NCBI GenBank assembly: GCA_030613565.1
Contig: JAUWLS010000009.1
Coordinates: forward strand, 1-38,230
DNA from: Candidatus Shapirobacteria bacterium
Lineage (GTDB): Bacteria; Patescibacteriota; Microgenomatia; UBA12405; JAUWLS01
Direction: 5' to 3'
DNA: 38,230 nt
Below the pieces are notes generated by a model. That model had not been told where the DNA came from. It did no database searches and worked only from the letters and a program-made list of their open reading frames with translations. Both the position numbers and the translations under genes were made by a program. This document shows, in pieces, positions 1 to 8,442 of the stretch (the stretch's first letter is position 1; each line of letters opens with the position of its first letter).

Positions 1-1640
1 CCGGTTGTATAGAGTCCAAACATGACCATACGAGCAACCCAGAAGAAAAGAATGTCCCACATGGTATCCAAAACCTGGGTGGGGTAGAAATAATCAAAGT
101 CTTTACTGTGTTTTCCATCGGGTTCCCAACCAAGAGTGGAATAAGGCCATTGACCAGAAGAGAACCAGGTATCAAAGGTGTCAGTTTCTTGAAGAATGTG
201 AGGCCCTGATTTTTGAGCGACTTCTTGGTCAACGAAATAGGAGGCGTCAGCAGGAGCCAAAAGGGACTGGAGGCCAGACTTAATGTCAGCAAAAGAATGA
301 TCTTCTTTAAGATCGTCCCAGGTTCCGGTGAAAGTTTTTTTATTGGAATCAATAAAAGTGAGAATGATTTGAGGATTTTTATCAATATCGTACCAAGCAG
401 GGATCTGATGACCCCAAACAATTTGACGAGAAATTGGCCAATCTTTTATTTTTTCCATCCACTGGAAATAGAGTTTTTCAAATCTTTTAGGAAAGATTTT
501 TACCTTTCCCTCTTTTACGGCTTTAATGGCAGGCTGAGCTAGGGGGTCAATCTTTATAAACCATTGGGGAGCAGTGATGGGTTCAATGGGATTTTGGCAT
601 TTATAGCAATGGCCAACCTCATGTTCATAGTCTTTTGTTTTTTCTAAAAGACCAAGTTTGTCCATGTCTTCAACAACCAGTTTTCGGACCTGTTTTGTAA
701 ACTTGCCCTGATATTTTTTGGGGACTTGCCCGTTGAACTTTCCGTCAAAGTTCATGATTCTTATGATTTTAAGATCATGATCTTGGGCTAGCTTATGGTC
801 TTCGGGTGAGTGGGCGGGGGTAACTTTTACGGCTCCTGTACCAAATTCTGGATCAACCATGTGATCGGCAATAATGGGTATTTTTCTATTAGTAAGTGGC
901 AGGAGAACTTCTTTGCCGATAAGGGCTTTGTAGCGCTTGTCTTTGGGACTAACTGCAACGGCGGTATCTCCAAGCATGGTTTCGGGTCGGGTGGTGGCCA
1001 CAGAGAGAGATCCTGATCCATCTGCTAGTGGATAGGTAAAGTACCAGAGGTGACCTTTTTTAGTAATGTGTTTAACTTCGAGATTAGAAAAGGCGGTGCC
1101 ACAGAAAGTGCAGTAGTTAACGATTTGTTCTCCTCGGTAAACAAGACCATCTTGATGCATCTTTTTAAAGACAGCAAAAATGCGACGGTTGTGATCAGGA
1201 TCAAGAGTGAATTTCTCACGAGACCAATCAAGAGAGAAACCAAGTCGCTTCATCTGACTAACGGTAGCGTCTCTGTTTTCATTAACGAATTTGGCTATTT
1301 TTTTGTAGAGAGTGTCTCGATCGAAATCAAAACGGGACTGACCTTTCTTTTGAAGATGTTTTTCAAAAACAAACTGGGTCTCAATACCAGCATGATCTGT
1401 TCCTGGAAGCCAAAGGGTGGGATCACCTAGCATGCGGTGATAGCGGGCTAAAATGTCTTCGACTACACAAAGGGCATGGCCGGCATGGAGATGATCATTA
1501 GCGTTGGGCGGAGGGAGGATGATAGTGTAAGGTTTTTTGTTTTTATCGATCTTGGGGGTAAAGGATTTTTTTTCTTCCCAAAGTTTGTAGATTTTTTCTT
1601 CGTGGCTGGATGGATTGTATTTTTTATCTAGGACGTCCAT
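1..1640 (-). CDS. valS: Valyl-tRNA synthetase (partial, C-terminal part beyond window)
   Basis: Class I synthetase that charges tRNA-Val. The reading frame starts at ATG 1640 and runs open off the left edge, giving about 546 residues of a protein normally near 850-900. The start MDVLDKKYNPSSHEEKIYKL is typical. The HIGH-type motif appears as PPPNANDHLHAGHA near residues 42-55. Two CxxC pairs (NYCTFCGT and GHCYKCQ) are zinc-knuckle-like, and TWFSSGQWPYSTLGWE is a ValRS signature of the catalytic core. The KMSKS loop and anticodon-binding domain would lie outside the window. It is divergent from aspS, with a 51-bp intergenic region holding both promoters. The -10 box ends 9 nt before the ATG, so the mRNA should be almost leaderless. 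Identity is very secure. Confidence 0.96.
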   Translation of the reverse strand, partial: MDVLDKKYNPSSHEEKIYKLWEEKKSFTPKIDKNKKPYTIILPPPNANDHLHAGHALCVVEDILARYHRMLGDPTLWLPGTDHAGIETQFVFEKHLQKKGQSRFDFDRDTLYKKIAKFVNENRDATVSQMKRLGFSLDWSREKFTLDPDHNRRIFAVFKKMHQDGLVYRGEQIVNYCTFCGTAFSNLEVKHITKKGHLWYFTYPLADGSGSLSVATTRPETMLGDTAVAVSPKDKRYKALIGKEVLLPLTNRKIPIIADHMVDPEFGTGAVKVTPAHSPEDHKLAQDHDLKIIRIMNFDGKFNGQVPKKYQGKFTKQVRKLVVEDMDKLGLLEKTKDYEHEVGHCYKCQNPIEPITAPQWFIKIDPLAQPAIKAVKEGKVKIFPKRFEKLYFQWMEKIKDWPISRQIVWGHQIPAWYDIDKNPQIILTFIDSNKKTFTGTWDDLKEDHSFADIKSGLQSLLAPADASYFVDQEVAQKSGPHILQETDTFDTWFSSGQWPYSTLGWEPDGKHSKDFDYFYPTQVLDTMWDILFFWVARMVMFGLYTT

Positions 1641-1649
1641 GGATGGGAA

Positions 1650-1655
1650 ATTATA
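1650..1655 (-). promoter_or_regulatory. Extended -10 box of valS
   Basis: On the minus strand the sequence reads TGATATAAT (TGnTATAAT) and ends 9 nt before the valS ATG. No good -35 is seen, as expected for an extended -10 promoter. A start point about 7 nt downstream would leave a leader of only a few nucleotides. Confidence 0.6.
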
Positions 1656-1679
1656 TCATTCTTGAAGCTAAGGACGTGA

Positions 1680-1685
1680 TAAAAT
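1680..1685 (+). promoter_or_regulatory. Extended -10 box of aspS
   Basis: TGATAAAAT (TGnTAAAAT) ends 6 nt before the aspS ATG at 1692, which predicts a leaderless transcript. No Shine-Dalgarno sequence fits in the remaining 6 nt. Confidence 0.6.
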
Positions 1686-1691
1686 AAAGCC

Positions 1692-3101
1692 ATGAAAAGG
1701 ACTTTAGTGGCTCAAACAGCAAAAGTGGTGGGAGAGAAAGTGAGATTGTGTGGTTGGGTAGACAGTAAAAGAGATCATGGAAAAGTTACCTTTATAGACC
1801 TACGAGACAGGTCGGGAAAGATACAGGTGGTTGGTGTAGGAAAACTTGGTGAACTAGGAAGTGAGGATGTAGTAGAGATTATTGGAAAAGTAAAAGAAAG
1901 GCCAGAAAAACTAGTTAATCCTAAAATGGTTACTGGAAAGGTGGAGCTGGAGGTAGAAGAATACAAAATTCTTTCAAAGTCAGATGAGTTGCCTATTCCT
2001 GTTGAAGGAGATGGTTTGGACATTGACGAAAAACTAAGGATTAAGTATCGATACTTGGACTTAAGAAGAGAAAGGATGGCTAAAAACATCAGACTTAGGT
2101 CAAAAGTGACTCAGTTTATAAGAAATTATCTTTGTGAAGAAGATTTTGTGGAAATAGAAACTCCAATACTAACCAAAACAACCCCTGAAGGGGCCAGAGA
2201 CTTTTTAGTACCAGCAAGATTGCAGAGAGGAAAGTTTTATGCTCTCCCTCAGAGCCCTCAACAATACAAACAGCTTTTAATGGTGGCAGGAATGGAAAGA
2301 TATTTTCAGTTTGCACGATGCTTCAGAGATGAAGATGCTAGAGCTGACAGAGCTTATGGTGAGTTTACACAGCTTGATATGGAGCTTAGTTTTGTAGATC
2401 AGGAAGATATTTTACAGCTGATTGAAAAAATGTTTACAAAAATGGTGAAGGAACTTTTGCCTGAGAAAAAGATCAGTCAAAGTCCCTGGCCCAGACTGAC
2501 TCATAAAGAGGCAATGGAAAAATACAGAACAGATAAGCCAGACTTAAGAAAAGATAAAAACGATCCTAATGAATTAGCTTTTTCTTGGACACTAGACTTC
2601 CCTCTTTTTGTAAAACAATCAGAAGAAGATTATTTTCATGGATCCGGAAAGGCAAAGTTTGCGCCATCCCACCACATGTTTACAGCTCCTCATCCTGAAG
2701 ACATCTCTCTTTTGGACAAAGACCCAATGAAAGTCAGGGGTTTACAGCACGATTTGGTTTTGAATGGTTTTGAAGTAGGAGGTGGAAGTATTAGGATTCA
2801 TCAGGCTGAAATTCAAAAGAAAGTCTTTGACTTAATTGGCTTTTCTGAGAAACAAAAAGAAGAGTTTGAACATCTACTGAAGGCCTTTTCCTACGGAGTA
2901 CCTCCACATGGTGGAATTGCTCCAGGACTGGACAGAATCTTAATGGTCCTTTTGGGAGAGCCAAGTTTAAGAGAGGTAATGGCATTTCCTAATTTAACTT
3001 CTGGAAAGATAGCAATAATGGATGCGCCAAGTAAGGCGACCGAGGAACAACTAAAGGAATTGGGGATAAAGACGACGGAAAAAAGAAAGAAGAAGGATTA
3101 A
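1692..3101 (+). CDS. aspS: Aspartyl-tRNA synthetase lacking the GAD insertion; probably non-discriminating
   Basis: Class IIb synthetase with an N-terminal OB-fold anticodon domain (about 1-105) and a catalytic core: motif 2 FRDEDARADR at 211-220 followed by EFTQLDMELSF, and motif 3 PPHGGIAPGLDRILMVL around 404-420. At 469 aa it is about 120 residues shorter than most bacterial AspRS. The gap is exact: DKPDLR (281-286) is followed at once by LAFSWTLDFPLF (295-306), where the GAD insertion normally sits. His29 in KRDHG matches the His that marks bacterial non-discriminating AspRS (discriminating forms usually have Leu), so it may also make Asp-tRNA-Asn for GatCAB; no gat gene is in the window. 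Its stop codon overlaps the lon stop on the other strand. Confidence 0.95.
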   Translation: MKRTLVAQTAKVVGEKVRLCGWVDSKRDHGKVTFIDLRDRSGKIQVVGVGKLGELGSEDVVEIIGKVKERPEKLVNPKMVTGKVELEVEEYKILSKSDELPIPVEGDGLDIDEKLRIKYRYLDLRRERMAKNIRLRSKVTQFIRNYLCEEDFVEIETPILTKTTPEGARDFLVPARLQRGKFYALPQSPQQYKQLLMVAGMERYFQFARCFRDEDARADRAYGEFTQLDMELSFVDQEDILQLIEKMFTKMVKELLPEKKISQSPWPRLTHKEAMEKYRTDKPDLRKDKNDPNELAFSWTLDFPLFVKQSEEDYFHGSGKAKFAPSHHMFTAPHPEDISLLDKDPMKVRGLQHDLVLNGFEVGGGSIRIHQAEIQKKVFDLIGFSEKQKEEFEHLLKAFSYGVPPHGGIAPGLDRILMVLLGEPSLREVMAFPNLTSGKIAIMDAPSKATEEQLKELGIKTTEKRKKKD

Positions 3102-5452
3102 ATTAAAGCAACTTCAAGAACCTCTTCTACTTTTTGAGCAAGAATAAAGTTAATGTCTTTTTTGACCTCTTTTGGTATTTTGACCAAACTCTTTTTGTTG
3201 TCCTTGGGAATAATGATGGTTTTGAGACCAGCACGATGGGCGGCGATAGCTTTTTCTTTTAGTCCCCCAATTTCTAAAACATGACCTCTTAGAGTGACTT
3301 CTCCGGTCATACCAACATTCCTTTTTACTTTTCTTCCAGTAAGAGCAGAAACTAAGGCAGTGGTGATAGCGATTCCAGCTGAAGGACCATCTTTGGGTAC
3401 AGCACCTTCAGGAACATGGATGTGAATATCTAGCTTTTTACTAAAATCTTTATCTTTCAGACCGAGTTGTTTCCAACGACTACGAACGTAAGAGATAGAA
3501 GCTCGACAAGACTCCTTCATGACCGATCCTAGTTTTCCAGTAAGATAGAGTTGTCCTTTTCCGGGCATGAGAGCAACCTCAATAAAAAGAATATCTCCCC
3601 CAGCTTGGGTCCAAGCAAGTCCAGTACTGGTCCCAGCCTCATCTTTCTTTCCTTTTATAGGAGAAGAGAATTTGGCAGGACCTAAGAGTTTAGACAGATT
3701 CCTGTTGCTTACTTTGTGGTCTTTGGTTTTGTTGGTAACAATTTTTTTAGCAGTCTTTCTGGCAATTTGAGCAATGACTCTTTCTAGTTCGCGAACCCCA
3801 GCTTCTCTGGTGTAGAGGTCAATAATGTTATTCATGGCTTGTTTGTCTATCTTGAGATTACTGGTGTTTAAACCATTGGCTTTAAGTTGTTTTTCCAAAA
3901 GGTGTTTAACAGCGATGTGATATTTTTCGTCTTGGGTGTAACCTGAAAAACGAATGATTTCTAATCTGTCTCTTAAGGCGGAAGGAATCGAACTTAAGAC
4001 ATTTCCAGTGACAATGAAAAAGACTTTTGAAAGGTCGAAGGGGACCTCAAGATAGTGATCAGAAAATTCTGAGTTTTGTTCGGGATCAAGGGCCTCTAAA
4101 AGGGCAGATGAAGGATCTCCTCGAAAGTCGTTTCCAATTTTGTCTATTTCGTCGAGCATGAAGACAGGATTTCTGGTGCCAGCGTTTTTAACTGCTTGAA
4201 CAATACGACCAGGCATAGCTCCAACATAAGTTCTACGGTGTCCTCTAACCTCAGCTTCATCTCTTATTCCTCCTAAAGAAACACGGACAAATTCCCTACC
4301 AAGGGCCTTGGCAATTGACTTTCCGATAGAGGTTTTACCAACACCAGGAGGGCCAATAAAGCAGAGAATGTTGGTATTGCGAGATTTTTTTTTCTGTTTC
4401 TTTTTGAGTTTCATGACAGCTAAGTACTCAACAATTCTTTCTTTAACATCTTTTAAGCCGTGATGATCTTCGTCTAGTACTTTAATGGCTTTATTAAGAG
4501 AGGTGTTATTGGGACTTAAAGAGGACCAGGGAATGTCAGATAACCATTCAAGATAAGTTCTGATGTAACTGGCTTCTGGGGCCATGGGTGACATCTGAGA
4601 AAGACGTTTGAGCTCGTGTTTTGCTTTTTTACTAGCCTCTTTACTGAGTTTGGCTTTTTTAAGTTTCTTTTTAAGTCTTTCGATTTCAGTGTTTTCTCTG
4701 ACCGAAACTCCTAGTTTTTTAAGTTCTTTGTCGATTTCTTTTTTACGACTCTGAAGAACCGCCCTCTTCATACCCTTGTCAAACTTGGCTTGGGTTTTAG
4801 TTTCTATGGATTTTTCAAGATTGATTACCTTAATCTCTTGAAGCAGGTAGCGAGAAACTTCTTTAACTCTTTCCTCAAGGTTTAAGATTTCCAAGAGAGT
4901 CTGTTTTTCAGAGAGACTGGTGTCTAGAATGTGGGCAACTTGGTCGGCGAGTTCAGGGGCCTTAATTCCTTCACCAAGGCGCATCATACTTAAAAATTCA
5001 ATGTGTTTTCCAAGAGAATAGGCTTTTTTCAATTGTTTTACGAGGTGGTCGGAAGCAATTTTTAAGTCTTCAGGACTATTTATAGTGTTTTTGAGAGTAA
5101 CAACTTCGGCTTCAAGATAAGGACCGGTTTTAATAAATTTTTTGATTTGAACTCTTTCAACGCCACGAACAATAGCGTGAACGTTACCATCAATCTGAAG
5201 AAGGTGTTCTACGCGGGCAGCAACACCAATGGTATAGATATCTCTGACTTTAGGATTGTTAACATCTGGTTTCTTTTGAGCAGCAACAATGATCATACGG
5301 TCAGCCTTGAAGGCCTTGGTAAGAGCGTTTATAGAGCTTTTTCGACCAAAAAGAAGTTGCATTTCGACGTGAGGAAAAGGAACCATGTTCCTCAGAGGCA
5401 CTAAAGGAATGACTTTAGTTTGGGGGTTTGGGCTTTTCATAAGTACGGGCAT
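3098..5452 (-). CDS. lon: Lon ATP-dependent serine protease
   Basis: Cytoplasmic AAA+ protease for damaged and regulatory proteins. The start is placed at ATG 5452 (784 aa, normal for the family). The frame stays open to an ATG at 5476, but a -10 box overlaps that codon, so the longer form could not be translated from this promoter. Order in the protein: N-terminal LON substrate domain (about 10-210), coiled-coil linker, AAA+ domain with Walker A GPPGVGKT (367-374) and Walker B VFMLDEID (about 430-437), then the protease domain with catalytic Ser691 in PKDGPSAGI and Lys732 in GGLKEK. All catalytic residues are present. It is a single-gene transcription unit convergent with aspS. Confidence 0.97.
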   Translation of the reverse strand: MPVLMKSPNPQTKVIPLVPLRNMVPFPHVEMQLLFGRKSSINALTKAFKADRMIIVAAQKKPDVNNPKVRDIYTIGVAARVEHLLQIDGNVHAIVRGVERVQIKKFIKTGPYLEAEVVTLKNTINSPEDLKIASDHLVKQLKKAYSLGKHIEFLSMMRLGEGIKAPELADQVAHILDTSLSEKQTLLEILNLEERVKEVSRYLLQEIKVINLEKSIETKTQAKFDKGMKRAVLQSRKKEIDKELKKLGVSVRENTEIERLKKKLKKAKLSKEASKKAKHELKRLSQMSPMAPEASYIRTYLEWLSDIPWSSLSPNNTSLNKAIKVLDEDHHGLKDVKERIVEYLAVMKLKKKQKKKSRNTNILCFIGPPGVGKTSIGKSIAKALGREFVRVSLGGIRDEAEVRGHRRTYVGAMPGRIVQAVKNAGTRNPVFMLDEIDKIGNDFRGDPSSALLEALDPEQNSEFSDHYLEVPFDLSKVFFIVTGNVLSSIPSALRDRLEIIRFSGYTQDEKYHIAVKHLLEKQLKANGLNTSNLKIDKQAMNNIIDLYTREAGVRELERVIAQIARKTAKKIVTNKTKDHKVSNRNLSKLLGPAKFSSPIKGKKDEAGTSTGLAWTQAGGDILFIEVALMPGKGQLYLTGKLGSVMKESCRASISYVRSRWKQLGLKDKDFSKKLDIHIHVPEGAVPKDGPSAGIAITTALVSALTGRKVKRNVGMTGEVTLRGHVLEIGGLKEKAIAAHRAGLKTIIIPKDNKKSLVKIPKEVKKDINFILAQKVEEVLEVALI

Positions 5453-5466
5453 GACTGGTATTTGGC

Positions 5467-5495
5467 AGTCTAACAATGAGCTTGCTAATTGTCAA
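5467..5495 (-). promoter_or_regulatory. Consensus-like sigma-70 promoter of lon
   Basis: On the minus strand there is a perfect -35 TTGACA (5495-5490), a 17-nt spacer and -10 TAGACT (5472-5467). The start codon at 5452 lies 14 nt after the -10, so the 5' leader should be only about 7 nt. It is one of the two clearest two-box promoters in the window and it decides the lon start. Confidence 0.75.
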
Positions 5496-5568
5496 CATTA
5501 TTTAGGCTTGCAGAGAGAATTATGAAGCAAAGGAAAGGAAAGGTCAAAGGGTTTGTTTTCAAGATTGG

Positions 5569-5574
5569 TATAAT
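5569..5574 (+). promoter_or_regulatory. Extended -10 box of era
   Basis: TGGTATAAT is a perfect extended -10 that ends 5 nt before GTG 5580 and 11 nt before the in-frame ATG 5586. Either start would be leaderless or nearly so. Confidence 0.65.
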
Positions 5575-5579
5575 CTGGG

Positions 5580-6452
5580 GTGGGTATGAAAACAAAAACA
5601 GGTAAAGTAGTGATTGCAGGTAGACCTAACGTGGGCAAATCAACGCTACTGAATGCCCTGGTTGACCAGAAAGTTTCAATCACCTCTCCCCGACCCCAGA
5701 CAACTAGAAAGAGTGTACGAGTAGAGTATAAGGACAAGCGAGGAATGATTGTCTTTTCCGATACGCCAGGATTGATGGGTAAAGTGGATGACTTGGTAGG
5801 AAAAAGAATCAATACAGAAGTACCAAAAGAATTGGCCACAGCAGATTTGGTTTTATATATGATAGATATCAGTCGAAAAAGAGGAGATGAAGAAAACAAG
5901 TTAATCGGAATTTTAAGAAAGATAAAAGCGCCTAAGATACTGGTTTACAACAAGATTGATTTAGCTAAGGGTAAAAAGAATCTTATTGCTCAATATCAGT
6001 TTTTAGAGGAAGAGTTTGGGGAGGGAGTGATGATCTCAGCAAAACTAAGAACACATCTTAAAACATTGCTTGGGAGAGTTTTTGATGAGTTACCAGAGGG
6101 GGAAGTTAAAAACCTAGATCCAGGTATTCCAATAATTTCTCAGAATGCAAAGCAATTTGTAGCAGAGTTGATTCGAGAAAAGGCCTTTTTAAACTTACGT
6201 CAGGAATTGCCTTATACGATAGGAGTAGAGGTACAAGAAATGGAAGACCGAAAAGGGGTATTGGTCATTAAGGCAACTATTTTGGCAGTTTCTGACAAGT
6301 ACAAGTCGATGGTGATAGGGAAAAAGGGAGTGAAGATTAGACAAATTGGATATGAGGCCAGAAAAGAACTTGAGCTATTGAGAAATAAAAAAGTTTATTT
6401 AGAATTAAAAGTAGAGACAGATAAACATTGGCCAGAAAGGATGCTTTTATAA
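5580..6452 (+). CDS. era: GTPase Era (16S rRNA / 30S assembly)
   Basis: Era couples GTP hydrolysis to 16S rRNA 3'-end maturation and 30S assembly. G1 GRPNVGKS is at 14-21, G3 DTPG at 61-64, G4 NKID at 124-127 and G5 SAK at 153-155. A C-terminal KH domain carries IGKKGVKI near residues 247-254. Length 290 aa is normal. The start is GTG 5580, or ATG two codons later; both fit the -10 box just upstream. It heads a plus-strand run into mscL (1-nt gap) and the ABC module. Confidence 0.95.
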   Translation: MGMKTKTGKVVIAGRPNVGKSTLLNALVDQKVSITSPRPQTTRKSVRVEYKDKRGMIVFSDTPGLMGKVDDLVGKRINTEVPKELATADLVLYMIDISRKRGDEENKLIGILRKIKAPKILVYNKIDLAKGKKNLIAQYQFLEEEFGEGVMISAKLRTHLKTLLGRVFDELPEGEVKNLDPGIPIISQNAKQFVAELIREKAFLNLRQELPYTIGVEVQEMEDRKGVLVIKATILAVSDKYKSMVIGKKGVKIRQIGYEARKELELLRNKKVYLELKVETDKHWPERMLL

Positions 6453-6453
6453 A

Positions 6454-6798
6454 ATGAAGAAAAAACAATCAAATCTTAAAAAAGACTTTTCAAAGTTTTT
6501 AAAGGACTACAACGTTTTAGGGATGGCAATCGGAGTTGTAATCGGTGGAGCAGTAGGAAAGTTGGTCAGTTCTTTGGTAAATGACTTGATAATGCCTCTT
6601 TTGGATTTAGTTACTCCGGCAGGAAATTGGAGAGAGATAGCCTGGAGTGTGGGAGCAGCAGAATTTAGGATAGGGAACTTTATCGGGGTATTTGTGGACT
6701 TTTTGATTATTGCTTTTGTGATCTATTTGGTGGTAAAAAAGATATTGAAACTAGAGGAGCTGCCCGGAAAGAAAAAGATAAAAATCCCAAAGATTTAA
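6454..6798 (+). CDS. mscL: Large-conductance mechanosensitive channel MscL
   Basis: Homopentameric emergency valve opened by membrane tension under osmotic downshock. At 114 aa it is slightly short (E. coli has 136). The N-terminal amphipathic segment and TM1 carry the family pattern NVLGMAIGVVIGGAVGKLV and SSLVNDLIMPLLDL; TM2 is near 75-97 (FVDFLIIAFVIYLVVKKI), followed by a basic tail. The periplasmic loop is short. The ATG lies one nucleotide after the era stop, so the two are probably co-transcribed and translationally coupled. Confidence 0.92.
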   Translation: MKKKQSNLKKDFSKFLKDYNVLGMAIGVVIGGAVGKLVSSLVNDLIMPLLDLVTPAGNWREIAWSVGAAEFRIGNFIGVFVDFLIIAFVIYLVVKKILKLEELPGKKKIKIPKI

Positions 6799-6814
6799 TT
6801 GGTTATTTAAAACA

Positions 6815-7726
6815 ATGCTTAGAACAAAAAATATTAATAAGAGTTTTTCAGGAGTTAAGGTTCTAGATAAGGTAAGTTTGTTGGTAGAGAAAGGAAAGGT
6901 GGTTGGACTATTGGGGGCCAATGGAGCAGGAAAGACGACAACAATGAGGGTGATAAGTGGTTTTTTGAAAGCTGATTCGGGAGAGGTGATAATAAACAAG
7001 AAAAAGGTAGGAAAAGGAGTGGGTTACAAAAAGGAGATAGGATATTTACCAGAAGGAAACCCGCTTTATGAACAAATGACGGTACTTGAGTACCTTCATT
7101 TTATAGCCAAAATGAGAGAGGTGGAGGAAGAAAGAAGAGTCAAAGAGGTCTTGGAGGTGGTTAGAGATTGTGGACTTTTGGAGGTTTATGAAAAGAAAAT
7201 TGATATTTTATCCAAAGGATTTAAACAAAGAGTGGGATTGGCTTCAGCACTTTTAGGAAGTCCAAAGATTCTTATTCTGGATGAGCCTACTAGTGGACTT
7301 GATCCAAAGCAGAGGGTGGAAATAAGAAAATTGATAAAAAAGCTGGCTCGAGAAAAGGCAGTTTTAATATCTAGCCATATTTTGTCTGAGATAGAACAAA
7401 TTTGCAATGAAATTGTGGTTATTCAAAAAGGAGAGGTGGCCTGGTCAGGAAAAATAAAAGACTTGGGTAAGGGAGCAAAGAAAAGACTAATCTTGATAGT
7501 CAAAAGAGGAAAGGAAAAGAGTTTGAGAATTGGAAAGGTAGTGGGGGTAAAAATAAAGGTAGTAGAAAGAAGCAAAGAATGGAGAATAATTTTTGAAGGT
7601 AAGAACAAGAAAGTTAATCTTTCTAAAAAAGCTTTGGAGTTGGCAGGAAAGAAAAAATGGGAAGTGATAGAAATGAAAGAAGAAAAAGGAAATTTGGAAA
7701 AAGAGTTTTTAAAATTAATTAAATAA
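6815..7726 (+). CDS. ABC transporter ATPase, GldA/ABC-2 type
   Basis: Nucleotide-binding subunit of an ABC-2 exporter. Walker A GANGAGKT is at 34-41, the signature LSKGFKQRVGLA at 132-143 and Walker B ILILDEPTSGLDP from 152, followed by the H-loop region SSHILSEIEQ. The Q-loop region reads GYLPEGNPLYEQMTV, typical of the GldA-like branch. The 303 aa include a C-terminal extension of about 80 residues very rich in Lys. It starts 16 nt after mscL and is followed after 2 nt by the permease. Substrate unknown. Confidence 0.9.
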   Translation: MLRTKNINKSFSGVKVLDKVSLLVEKGKVVGLLGANGAGKTTTMRVISGFLKADSGEVIINKKKVGKGVGYKKEIGYLPEGNPLYEQMTVLEYLHFIAKMREVEEERRVKEVLEVVRDCGLLEVYEKKIDILSKGFKQRVGLASALLGSPKILILDEPTSGLDPKQRVEIRKLIKKLAREKAVLISSHILSEIEQICNEIVVIQKGEVAWSGKIKDLGKGAKKRLILIVKRGKEKSLRIGKVVGVKIKVVERSKEWRIIFEGKNKKVNLSKKALELAGKKKWEVIEMKEEKGNLEKEFLKLIK

Positions 7727-7728
7727 TA

Positions 7729-8442
7729 ATGAAAAAAGTTTGGACATTGGCAAAAAAGGAATTTGGAGAAATGTTTAAGAGCCCGATTGGGTATGTGTTT
7801 GCAGGATTATTCTTAATAGTTTCTTTATGGCTTTACTGGCAAGACTTTTTCGTGATTGGGTTAACTGACCTTTCTGGGCTTTGGAATAACTTATTGTTTT
7901 TAATGGCCTTTTTCGTACCAGCAGTTGGAATGGGATTAATTGCTGATGAAAAAAAGAAAGGGACCTGGGAAACCCTTTTGTCTTTACCAATAAAAGAAAA
8001 AGAGCTGGTGTGGGGAAAGTTTTTGGGATCAGGGTTATTTTTGGTGGTAGTAATGGCTTTGTTTTTACCAACTGTTATTTCAGTTTCGGTTTTAGGGCAG
8101 GTTGATTTGGGAGTAATTTTTTCAAGTTTTTTGGGAATTTGTCTTTTAGCTTTAAGTTTTCTGGCAACAACTTTGTTTTTCTCAACGTTGTCTGAAAATG
8201 GGGTAGTAGCCTTTTTATTAGCAATGGTTTTTCTGGTGATAAATAGTTTTTTGGGTGGAGTACAGTTTTTATCAAGGATTCCTCTTTTGGTTCGAGGAGT
8301 GGTTTCTTACTTTAGTTTTTCCTCTCATTTTATGGGGCTAGCTTCGGGAGTACTGAGGTTGGAAGATTTGCTGTTTTTTGGTTCTTACATTTTAGTTTTT
8401 ATTAGTTTTTCAATATTAGCTTTAAAAGCAAGAAATGATTAA
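7729..8442 (+). CDS. ABC-2 permease, GldF-like
   Basis: Integral membrane subunit partnering the upstream ATPase. It has about six hydrophobic segments, starting after MKKVWTLAKKEFGEMFKSPI, the typical amphipathic start of ABC-2 permeases. The cytoplasmic EKKKGTWETLLSLPI segment is the conserved motif between TM2 and TM3 in GldF/NosY-like permeases. Length 237 aa fits. Its 3' end overlaps the next gene by 8 nt, so the three are one operon. Confidence 0.85.
   Translation: MKKVWTLAKKEFGEMFKSPIGYVFAGLFLIVSLWLYWQDFFVIGLTDLSGLWNNLLFLMAFFVPAVGMGLIADEKKKGTWETLLSLPIKEKELVWGKFLGSGLFLVVVMALFLPTVISVSVLGQVDLGVIFSSFLGICLLALSFLATTLFFSTLSENGVVAFLLAMVFLVINSFLGGVQFLSRIPLLVRGVVSYFSFSSHFMGLASGVLRLEDLLFFGSYILVFISFSILALKARND

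Noticed and set aside
5453-5476. Upstream ATG of lon giving eight extra residues
   Set aside because: The codon lies within the -10 region of a consensus-like promoter, upstream of the predicted transcript start.
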